From NCBI GenBank assembly GCA_900540275.1, contig UQFO01000020.1, positions 1 to 43,838 of the forward strand: a stretch of DNA of 43,838 bases, given 5' to 3'. Positions 23,307-29,407 of the stretch are shown piece by piece. Made by a program: the position numbers and the translations under genes. The first letter of the stretch is position 1; each line of letters starts with the position of its first letter. Source of the DNA: an uncultured Oscillospiraceae bacterium. GTDB lineage: Bacteria > Bacillota > Clostridia > Oscillospirales > Acutalibacteraceae. Under the pieces are notes generated by a model. The model saw only the letters and a list, made by a program, of their open reading frames with translations. It did not search any database and had not been told where the DNA came from.

Positions 23307-23845
23307 GTAAGAATTATAATATGCTGCTTGCGGGCTTCGGCGGACAGGGAATCCTGTTCGCCGGCAAGGTCATCGCGTACGGCGGCCTGATGGATGAAAA
23401 GGAAATTTCCTGGCTGCCCTCCTATGGGCCGGAAATGCGCGGCGGCACCGCCAACTGCAGCGTCTGCATCAGCGACACGCCGGTCGGTTCCCCCCTGGTG
23501 CTCACGCCGAACGTGCTCGTTGCAATGAACCTGCCGTCGCTCGATAAATTTATTGGGAGCGTCGAGCCGGGCGGGACGGTCATCATCGACAGCTTTTTGA
23601 TTGACAAAAAAATTGAACGCGGCGATGTGAACGTTTTTTATGTCCCCGCGACAAGGCTCGCGGAGGAAAACGGGCTCAAGGGGCTTGCGAATATTATCCT
23701 TGTCGGCAAGCTGTTTAAGGAAACCGCATTCTGCTCGGACGAGGCGCTCGACAGGGCAATCCAGAAGAGCGTGCCGAAGAGCAAGGCGCATTTGCTCGAC
23801 GCGAACCGGAAAGCCATCCGGATTGGCATGGAATACAAGGGCTGA
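23303..23845 (+). CDS. korC: 2-oxoacid:ferredoxin oxidoreductase subunit gamma
   Basis: A 180-residue gamma subunit with MLLAGFGGQGILFAGKVIAYGGL, SWLPSYGPEMRGGTANCSVCIS and VLVAMNLPSLDKF, all typical of the POR gamma family. It completes the korDABC operon. Only 29 bases separate it from the ABC transporter genes, with no terminator, so the transporter may be co-transcribed. Confidence 0.9.
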   Translation: MSKNYNMLLAGFGGQGILFAGKVIAYGGLMDEKEISWLPSYGPEMRGGTANCSVCISDTPVGSPLVLTPNVLVAMNLPSLDKFIGSVEPGGTVIIDSFLIDKKIERGDVNVFYVPATRLAEENGLKGLANIILVGKLFKETAFCSDEALDRAIQKSVPKSKAHLLDANRKAIRIGMEYKG

Positions 23846-23874
23846 CCCATACATATTGCAGAGGTGAACATAAC

Positions 23875-24903
23875 ATGAAAAAGATTGCGGCGCTTATTCT
23901 GGCGCTTTTACTGTGTACGGCTATCCTTGCGGGCTGCGGGGACAGCGGGAATACTTCCTCAGGCGGTTCTTCCGCCAACAGCGCGGCTTCCCAGGACGGG
24001 GAGAAAAAGAAAATCGGGATTGTGCAGATTTCAGACCACGCATCCCTGAACACCATCCGCGACGCGACAATCGAGCAGCTCGGAAAGCTCGGCTACAAGG
24101 ACGGAGAGACGGCTGAAATCGAGGCGCTTTCCGCGCAGGGAGAGGCTGCGAACGTCACGACGATACTCAACAATTTCGTGTCCGGCGGCAAGGATATTGT
24201 CATTGCCATCACGACTCCGGTTGCTTCCGCGGCGCTCAATATTGCAAACGAGGTACCCGTCGTGTTCTCGGCGGTCAGCGACCCGGTTGCGACAAAGCTT
24301 ACCACAAGCCTGGAAAAGCCCGATAAAAACGTTACGGGTACGAGCGACGCAGTGCCTGTAGAGCGCATTCTCGACATGGCTCTTGAGCTTACGCCGAACA
24401 TAAAGACCCTCGGGTTGCTCTATAACAACGGCGAGGCAAGCAGCGTTTCGAACATTGCCGCGGCAAAGGAATACTGCGATAAAAACGGGCTGAAATACGT
24501 GGAAGCGGGCGTTACCACCTCAACCGAGGTACAGCAGGCGGCGCAGTCGCTTGTGACGAAATGCGACGCCATTTTTACGCCGACCGACAACACGGTTGCC
24601 GACGCGATGACAGTGCTTGCGCAGATTACAAAGGACGCGAAGATTCCTTGCTATGTCGGCGCGGATTCCATGGTAAAGGACGGCGGCTTTGCAACCATCG
24701 GCATCAAGTACGAGGACCTCGGTATTGAAACGGCGAATATGGCCGACAAGGTTTTGAAGGGCGCGCGGGTTTCGGATATCCCCATTAAGGTGTTTGACGA
24801 CTTGAGCACCTATGTCAATACCGACACGGCGAAGGCCATCGGCGTGGAAATCCCGGAAAGCATTTTAAAGAATGATAAAACTGTGATATTCCCGCAGGGA
24901 TAA
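23875..24903 (+). CDS. ABC transporter substrate-binding lipoprotein (PF04392 family)
   Basis: A 342-residue lipoprotein: the signal peptide ends in the lipobox LAGC (Cys21), then a Ser/Gly-rich linker. The mature part begins KKIGIVQISDHASLNTIRDATIEQLGKLGY and has VNTILNNF-like, AITTPVASAAL, VVFSAVSDPV, NVTGTSDAVPVE, LGLLYNNGEASS and FTPTDNTVADAM segments, typical of the ABC_sub_bind/TrpX-like family that delivers amino acids such as tryptophan or related small molecules. The substrate is not certain. AGAGGTGA precedes the ATG. A strong hairpin lies between it and the permease gene. Confidence 0.88.
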   Translation: MKKIAALILALLLCTAILAGCGDSGNTSSGGSSANSAASQDGEKKKIGIVQISDHASLNTIRDATIEQLGKLGYKDGETAEIEALSAQGEAANVTTILNNFVSGGKDIVIAITTPVASAALNIANEVPVVFSAVSDPVATKLTTSLEKPDKNVTGTSDAVPVERILDMALELTPNIKTLGLLYNNGEASSVSNIAAAKEYCDKNGLKYVEAGVTTSTEVQQAAQSLVTKCDAIFTPTDNTVADAMTVLAQITKDAKIPCYVGADSMVKDGGFATIGIKYEDLGIETANMADKVLKGARVSDIPIKVFDDLSTYVNTDTAKAIGVEIPESILKNDKTVIFPQG

Positions 24904-24914
24904 CACAGAGAAAC

Positions 24915-24943
24915 GGAGGAATCCCTGTGCTTGGGATTCCTCC
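24915..24943 (+). terminator. Intercistronic hairpin in the ABC transporter operon
   Basis: A perfect 11-bp stem, GGAGGAATCCC (24915-24925) with GGGATTCCTCC (24933-24943), lies 12 bases after the binding-protein stop. Only a short T run follows, so it is more likely an mRNA 3'-end stabiliser or partial attenuator than a full terminator. A second, imperfect inverted repeat pairs 24961-24971 with 25003-25013 before the permease gene. Confidence 0.55.
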
Positions 24944-25051
24944 CGTTTACTCATAACGCTGCGGCAAACCGCTTGAGGCTTCTTCTTTTTATCCTTTTCA
25001 AACGGCTTGCCGCGGCGTTTGTCCAATTTACAGCAAAGGACGGTACCGCCC

Positions 25052-25975
25052 ATGCAATATTTAACGCTTGGCCTCGGCTCGCTTGAGGAGGGGCTGATTT
25101 ACGCAATTATGGCGGTGGGGATTTTCGTCTCCTTCCGCATACTCGATATTCCCGACCTGACGGTTGACGGAAGCTTTATCACCGGCTCAGCCGTTTCCAT
25201 TATGGTAACGCAGGCGGGGCTTCCCGTGCTCGGTATTTTCGCCGCGATGGCGGCGGGCGCGCTCGCGGGCTGTATAACGGGGCTTTTACATACAAAGCTC
25301 AAGGTGCAGCCGATTCTGGCGGGCATCCTCACCATGACGGGGCTTTACTCCATCAACCTGATGATTTTAGGCGATAACCCGACGGTTTCCGTGTTCGGGC
25401 AGGATACCATTTTCACGCCGCTGCTGAACGCCGCGCAGTCGTGGGCGCCGGAGCTTACCAGTGTAATGAAAAAGGCGGGCGTGCTGCCAATCATCCTGCT
25501 GGTTCTGGTCGTTGTGACGATTATCCTGTATTGGTTTTTAAAGACACAGCTTGGCATGTCCCTGCGCGCAACGGGCGACAATGTCGAGATGGTCAACGCG
25601 TCGTCAATCAATTCCGACGCGATGAAAATACTCGGCCTTGCGATTGCAAACAGCCTCGTCGCCCTGAGCGGCGCGGTGCTTGCGCAGGACCAGAACTTTG
25701 CCGACGCGAAGGCGGGCACCGGTATGGTCGTCATCGGGCTTGCGTCCATCATCATCGGCGAAGCCATCTTTGGAAGGCGAAGCGTGCTCAATAACATCGT
25801 TTCGGCTATCCTCGGCGCAATCCTTTACCGCGTCGTCATTACGGTCGTATTCCAGCTCGGTATGCCCGCGAGCTATTTAAAGCTTTTGTCCGCGGTAATT
25901 GTGGCGATTGCGCTTGCCGTACCGATTGTGGGAGCAAATGTAAAGAAACGGAGGAAGAGACATGCTGAAGCTTGA
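25052..25975 (+). CDS. ABC transporter permease
   Basis: A 307-residue permease with about eight to nine hydrophobic segments and the branched-chain/TrpY-type signature: LEEGLIYAIMAVGIFVSFRILDIPDLTVDGSFITGSAV, GCITGLLHTKLKVQPILAGILTMTGLYSINLMI, TGDNVEMVNASSINSDAMKILGLAIANSLVALSGAVLAQ. The start at ATG 25052 has AAAGGA upstream, and the codons before it do not resemble a membrane protein. Its 3' end overlaps the ATPase gene by 14 bases. Confidence 0.88.
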   Translation: MQYLTLGLGSLEEGLIYAIMAVGIFVSFRILDIPDLTVDGSFITGSAVSIMVTQAGLPVLGIFAAMAAGALAGCITGLLHTKLKVQPILAGILTMTGLYSINLMILGDNPTVSVFGQDTIFTPLLNAAQSWAPELTSVMKKAGVLPIILLVLVVVTIILYWFLKTQLGMSLRATGDNVEMVNASSINSDAMKILGLAIANSLVALSGAVLAQDQNFADAKAGTGMVVIGLASIIIGEAIFGRRSVLNNIVSAILGAILYRVVITVVFQLGMPASYLKLLSAVIVAIALAVPIVGANVKKRRKRHAEA

Positions 25976-26753
25976 TAACGCCTCCATTACCTTTTACGCG
26001 GGGACCGTCAATGAGCGCAAGGCGCTCGACCATGTATCGCTCCACCTGAAAAAGGGGGATTTCGCGACCGTTATCGGTTCAAACGGCGCGGGCAAATCGA
26101 CGATGCTCAACGCAATCTCCGGCACCTATACGCTTGACAGCGGTAAAGTCATACTCGACGGGGCGGAGGTCACAAGCCAGAAGGAGCACAAGCGCGCGCG
26201 TTTTATCGGGCGGCTGTTCCAGGACCCGCTCAAGGGGACCGCGCCGAATATGACGATTGAGGAAAACCTGTCCCTGGCGTACAGCCGCGGCAGCCGGAGG
26301 GGGCTTTCCATGGGCATCAAAAAGCAGGACGCGCAGATGTTCCGTGAAATCCTGTCCCAGCTCGATTTGGGGCTGGAGGACCGGCTGAAATCAAAGGTTG
26401 GGCTGCTTTCCGGCGGGCAGCGGCAGGCGCTTACCCTTTTGATGGCGACCATCGTTACGCCAAAGCTTCTGCTGCTTGACGAGCACACGGCGGCGCTCGA
26501 CCCTAAAACGGCAAACCAGGTGATGGAGCTGACGGAAAAAATCATCGGCGAGCACCAAATCACCACGCTGATGGTCACACACAACATTAAGGACGCGCTC
26601 CACACGGGCAACAAGACGATTGTGATGAGCGCAGGTAAAATTGTGCTGATTCTCGAGGGAAAAGAACGCGAGCAGATGACCGTACCTGAGCTGATGAAGC
26701 TCTATTCGGCCAATGCGGACGACGAGTTTACCGATAAAATGCTGCTTGACTGA
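25962..26753 (+). CDS. ABC transporter ATP-binding protein
   Basis: A 263-residue ATPase: Walker A GSNGAGKST (about residues 39-47), Q-loop in RLFQDPLKGTAPNMT, signature LSGGQRQALTLLMA, Walker B LLLLDEHTAALDPK and switch His in LMVTHNIKDAL. It powers the importer encoded by the two preceding genes. An overlapping start and a strong terminator right after it close the operon. Confidence 0.92.
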   Translation: MLKLDNASITFYAGTVNERKALDHVSLHLKKGDFATVIGSNGAGKSTMLNAISGTYTLDSGKVILDGAEVTSQKEHKRARFIGRLFQDPLKGTAPNMTIEENLSLAYSRGSRRGLSMGIKKQDAQMFREILSQLDLGLEDRLKSKVGLLSGGQRQALTLLMATIVTPKLLLLDEHTAALDPKTANQVMELTEKIIGEHQITTLMVTHNIKDALHTGNKTIVMSAGKIVLILEGKEREQMTVPELMKLYSANADDEFTDKMLLD

Positions 26754-26760
26754 TAAAATG

Positions 26761-26784
26761 AATCCGCCGGAAAACCGGCGGATT
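26761..26784 (+). terminator. Rho-independent terminator of the ABC transporter operon
   Basis: A perfect 10-bp stem (26761-26770 with 26775-26784) with an AAAA loop and a T run. Confidence 0.92.
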
Positions 26785-26801
26785 TTTTGAAAGGATTCAA
26801 T

Positions 26802-27440
26802 ATGGAAAAGAAGTACAGCGCGATTATATGGGATTATAACGGCACGCTTATCGACGACGTGCACACGGCGCTTTTGTCTGTTAACGATATCCTGCGAAGG
26901 CGGTCGATGGAGCCAATTACAATAGAGCAGTATTACAGCTACATCGGCACGCCGATTACAAAGTTTTATGAACGCCTGTTCGATTTGAACGAGGTGCCGT
27001 TCGATACGCTCGCGCGGGAATTCGCGCAGGGCTACGACAAGCATTTACCGGAAGAACCGCTGATGGCAAACGCGCGGCTGGTTTTGGCGCTTGCGCGCGA
27101 CATGGAGCTAAAGCAGGTGATATTGTCCTCATCCCACAGGGAAGAGATTGCAAAGTCCTTAAACCGGCTTAATATCGCGCATTATTTCGACTGCGTATCG
27201 GGCGCGGACGATTACGAGGCTTCTTGCAAGGCACAGCGCGGCAGGCAGGTGCTGGAGCGTTTGCGTATTGCGCCCGAAAGGGCGGTGCTTGTAGGCGACA
27301 GCCTGCACGATTATACCGTTGCGCGGCAGCTCGGCACAGACTGCGTGCTTCTCGCCAAGGGGCACCAGGGGAGGGCGGATTTGCTGACCGCCGGCGTTCC
27401 CGTTATCGATGATTTGTTGGAGCTAGGCGCTTTGCTATAA
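26802..27440 (+). CDS. HAD-superfamily hydrolase
   Basis: A 212-residue Gph-like HAD protein with an alpha-helical cap: motif I is WDYNGTLIDD (residues about 9-18), motif II VILSSSHREE, and motif IV-like VLVGDSLHDYTVARQLG near the C-terminus. The second Asp of the standard DxD is Asn, as in a clostridial subgroup with DWNGT; the family is usually a phosphatase of small phosphoesters, but the change makes activity uncertain. AAAGGA precedes ATG 26802. It is flanked by two terminators, so it is a single transcription unit. Confidence 0.8.
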   Translation: MEKKYSAIIWDYNGTLIDDVHTALLSVNDILRRRSMEPITIEQYYSYIGTPITKFYERLFDLNEVPFDTLAREFAQGYDKHLPEEPLMANARLVLALARDMELKQVILSSSHREEIAKSLNRLNIAHYFDCVSGADDYEASCKAQRGRQVLERLRIAPERAVLVGDSLHDYTVARQLGTDCVLLAKGHQGRADLLTAGVPVIDDLLELGALL

Positions 27441-27465
27441 GAGAACCTTTTTAAGGTTCTCTTAT
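27437..27465 (+). terminator. Rho-independent terminator of the HAD gene
   Basis: A perfect 13-bp stem (27437-27449 with 27453-27465) overlaps the stop codon and is followed by TATCTTTTTT. Confidence 0.9.
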
Positions 27466-27486
27466 TATCTTTTTTCATTTTTTATC

Positions 27487-27665
27487 GAACGTAACGTTTC
27501 TTTTTCTGCTTTTGAAACGCTGCGTTTCTTTTTTTGCATTTTGAAGCCATCTGCTTCTTGTTTTTTTGAAGCATCCTGCTTCTCTCTTTTTATTTGAAAC
27601 GTCCCGTTTCTTTTTTATTGAATAAAGCTTTCTGCTTCTTGGATTTCTTGATAAAACTTTATATG
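27487..27665 (-). repeat. Array of seven short palindromes spaced about 27 bp (part of copy B)
   Basis: Palindromic units of about 15 bp start at 27487, 27514, 27543, 27568, 27596, 27624 and 27650, i.e. steps of 27, 29, 25, 28, 28 and 26. On the plus strand they read GAACGTAACGTTTC, GAAACGCTGCGTTTC, GAAGCCATCTGCTTC, GAAGCATCCTGCTTC, GAAACGTCCCGTTTC, AAAGCTTTCTGCTTC and GATAAAACTTTATATG. Spacers are T-rich. Arm sequence varies while self-complementarity is kept. There is no sign of coding. The array continues into the large hairpin at 27674-27707. Confidence 0.75.
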
Positions 27666-27673
27666 TTTTAATC

Positions 27674-27941
27674 AAAAGGGAAAAACAATCCGCTGTTTTT
27701 CCCTTTTGTAAACCCTTTTCGTCGGTACAAGGGAACCCTTTCGATGGGTTCCCTTACGGCTTACGGGCGGCGAAGCATCGCGCCGCCCTCCGCCTATCCC
27801 TCCACAGCCGATTCAAGGAGCAAAGCCCCTTGAAAATCCCCCTAAGAGATAACTATCCGTTTCGTTTTATGTCTGGGGGTGTAGGAGAAAAAGTACGGGA
27901 TGTCTCTGCGCCGCGCTTTCGCGGGTGCGGTACTTTTTACG
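27674..27941 (-). repeat. Copy B of the structured repeat: large hairpin and G+C-rich block
   Basis: A perfect 14-bp hairpin (27674-27687 with 27694-27707) lies next to a G+C-rich block whose 118-bp core (27728-27845) matches the reverse complement of 28574-28691 at 115 of 118 positions. The core folds into several perfect stems, such as GGGAACCC/GGGTTCCC and GGCGGCG/CGCCGCC. Similarity continues less strictly to about 27941. Copies B and C face away from each other with the XRE gene between. No ORF is credible here. Confidence 0.8.
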
Positions 27942-28011
27942 TTTTGTTAACAATTGAATAAATTTCACACAACATTATGTCGTTTATTTATGTATCAGAC
28001 TAAATACAATG

Positions 28012-28017
28012 TATAAT
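28012..28017 (+). promoter_or_regulatory. Probable -10 of the second XRE operon
   Basis: TATAAT at 28012-28017 lies about 27 bases before the leader ORF. The expected -35 position (TATGTA, 27989-27994) is poor, so another factor or extended contacts may be used. Confidence 0.35.
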
Positions 28018-28043
28018 CATAACAGGCTGCAAAAGGGGAGTAA

Positions 28044-28118
28044 ATGAGAAAAATAAAAGATGAGGATTTAAATGACTTGTTTTTCTATCAAAAGCAGTTA
28101 TCTTTTCTTATGGGGTGA
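28044..28118 (+). CDS. 24-codon leader ORF upstream of the second XRE gene
   Basis: ATG 28044 has AAAGGGGAG just upstream and opens a 24-residue frame, MRKIKDEDLNDLFFYQKQLS followed by FLMG. Its stop lies five bases before the ATG of the XRE gene, and the XRE ribosome binding site GGGGTG lies inside its last codons, so the two are probably translationally coupled. Not recognised as a family; too short to judge by composition. Confidence 0.45.
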   Translation: MRKIKDEDLNDLFFYQKQLSFLMG

Positions 28119-28123
28119 TAAGC

Positions 28124-28384
28124 ATGGAAAAATTAAAAGATATTGACGAGGAATTGAGAATTATGTCAAAGAACTTTAAAAAGCTGCGCTTGGGAAAAGG
28201 ATTAACGATTATGCAGTTATCAAAGCTTACGGGGGTGAAACCTGTTGTGCTTAGGGAAATGGAGCACAGCAGCGGGGATTTTGGTGTTGAACATTTTATG
28301 ACGGTATGCAATTTCTATGGATTAAAGCCTTCTGAATTGTTTCATCCGCTTGAACCAAAGAAAGCGGATGAAACAGAAAAATGA
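28124..28384 (+). CDS. Small XRE-family regulator inside the inverted-repeat cassette
   Basis: An 86-residue protein with one HTH domain: NFKKLRLGKGLTIMQLSKLTGVKPVVLREMEHSS (about residues 15-50) and the hydrophobic FMTVCNFYGLKPSELFHPL. It is the same length as the XRE protein at 255-515 but clearly different in sequence. ATG 28124 is chosen over GTG 28115 because GGGGTG lies ahead of it. Its flanks are the two halves of an inverted structured repeat, so the gene looks like cargo in, or a passenger between, two repeat copies. Target DNA unknown; the palindromes in the repeats are one candidate. Confidence 0.75.
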   Translation: MEKLKDIDEELRIMSKNFKKLRLGKGLTIMQLSKLTGVKPVVLREMEHSSGDFGVEHFMTVCNFYGLKPSELFHPLEPKKADETEK

Positions 28385-28466
28385 ACTGTAATTGTACAAA
28401 GTACCGCACTCATGAAAAACTCCGCGCTCATATGTACTCATCCAACGAGGAATGCCGAGCGCCAAG

Positions 28467-28827
28467 AAAGTACCGCATCCGCGAAGTACTCCGCGCGAAG
28501 GCGCGGCACTGAAGCGTCCCGCAGTATCTGTTCTACGCCCCCAGACTTAAAACGAGGAACGGATAGTTTCGTCTTAGGGGGATTTTCAAGGGGCTTCGCT
28601 CCTTGAATCGGCTGCGGAGGGATAGGCGGAGGGCGGCGCGATGCTTTGCCGCCCGTAAGCCGTAAGGGAACCCATCGAAAGGGTTCCCTTGGAAAAGCGC
28701 TCGAAGAGGGGTTACAAAGGGGAGGAACAGCCGCAACTGTTCTCTCCCCTTTGATTGAACATAAAAGTTTTATGAAAGAAACCAAGAAACGGTACGTTTC
28801 TCAAAAACCCAAGAAGCAGGTTGCTTC
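28467..28827 (+). repeat. Copy C of the structured repeat: G+C-rich block, hairpin and two palindromes
   Basis: In inverted orientation to copy B. The 118-bp core is 28574-28691. A hairpin with arms 28716-28730 and 28737-28752 has the same bulged T as copy A but different arm bases. Palindromes follow at 28760-28774 (CATAAAAGTTTTATG, perfect), 28786-28800 and 28813-28827, in steps of 26 and 27. The stretch 28385-28466 before it shows only repeated GTACCGC/CTCCGCGC fragments and no gene. Confidence 0.8.
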
Positions 28828-28918
28828 AAAAATATGAAAAAGAATAAGGGGATTGGAATAATGCATTTTCCCCCTCTTTTTCTCATAGAAAAAAAGAGGA
28901 GAACCATTGCTTTTGCGG

Positions 28919-28947
28919 TTGACAAACGCACCTGCGTGTGATATGCT
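28919..28947 (+). promoter_or_regulatory. Strong sigma-A promoter of the hydrogenase operon
   Basis: Perfect TTGACA (28919-28924), a 17-base spacer and TATGCT (28942-28947). The spacer contains the inverted repeat ACGCA-CC-TGCGT. The predicted transcript has a leader of about 165 bases before the first gene. Confidence 0.75.
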
Positions 28948-28959
28948 TTTTACATAGGA

Positions 28960-28977
28960 TTGTTAAATTATTAACAA
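28960..28977. promoter_or_regulatory. Rex operator
   Basis: TTGTTAAATTATTAACAA is a perfect 7-4-7 palindrome and matches the Rex consensus TTGTTAANNNNTTAACAA without a mismatch. It covers the first transcribed bases downstream of the promoter at 28919-28947, where a bound repressor blocks transcription. Rex releases DNA when NADH/NAD+ rises, and hydrogenase genes are known Rex targets in Clostridia. The rex gene itself is not in this window. Confidence 0.8.
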
Positions 28978-29120
28978 AGATTTTGCACAAAAAACAGCCG
29001 TGAATTTTGGAAAGGGAAAGAAGCAAAGGTCCTTGCTTTTCCATTGACTAAATGAAAATAACTGATAGAATGATAACCGGAGAATCAAACGATTTTTGAC
29101 GAAAAGGGGTGAAATCTATC

Positions 29121-29369
29121 ATGAAGGTATACGTATGTGTGGGAAGCTCCTGCCATCTGAGAGGCTCGTACGACATCATCAACCTGATGAAGGAAAGGCT
29201 CGAGGAAAACGGCCTGGCCGATAAGGTTGAGCTGAGCGCCGCGTTCTGCCTGGGAAAATGTACGGAGGGTGTTTCCGTCAAGGTGGACGATGAAATTATA
29301 TGCGGCGTAAGCAAGGATAACTTCGACGAAATGTTCAATACATATATTCTGCAAAAGCAGGGCAAGTAA
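29121..29369 (+). CDS. Thioredoxin-like [2Fe-2S] ferredoxin (NuoE/HydC-like)
   Basis: An 82-residue protein with the thioredoxin-like ferredoxin pattern: MKVYVCVGSSCHLRGS (Cys6 and Cys11) and AFCLGKCTEGVSVKVDD (C-x3-C), the four ligands of a [2Fe-2S] cluster. It should carry electrons to or from the hydrogenase-like proteins encoded next. AGGGGTG lies at proper spacing before ATG 29121. It is the first gene of the Rex-controlled operon. Confidence 0.85.
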   Translation: MKVYVCVGSSCHLRGSYDIINLMKERLEENGLADKVELSAAFCLGKCTEGVSVKVDDEIICGVSKDNFDEMFNTYILQKQGK

Positions 29370-29407
29370 CGGCTTTTAAAATTCGGCGCAGATAAGGGGG
29401 AGCCGCT

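Noticed and set aside
27475..27675. A 66-codon reading frame on the minus strand through the palindrome array
   Set aside because: Lys/Arg-rich translation produced by the A/T-rich repeats; no ribosome binding site and the palindromes explain the sequence.
27944..27953. TTGTTAACAA as a second Rex site
   Set aside because: The half-sites lack the four-base spacer of the Rex consensus, so it is only a short palindrome.
27480..28830. Insertion sequence or IS200/IS605-type element
   Set aside because: No transposase or TnpB-like protein between or near the inverted repeats; terminal target duplications could not be identified.
28412..28837. Several 60-115 codon frames in repeat copy C
   Set aside because: They arise from the folded G+C-rich repeat, are in conflicting frames and have no ribosome binding sites.
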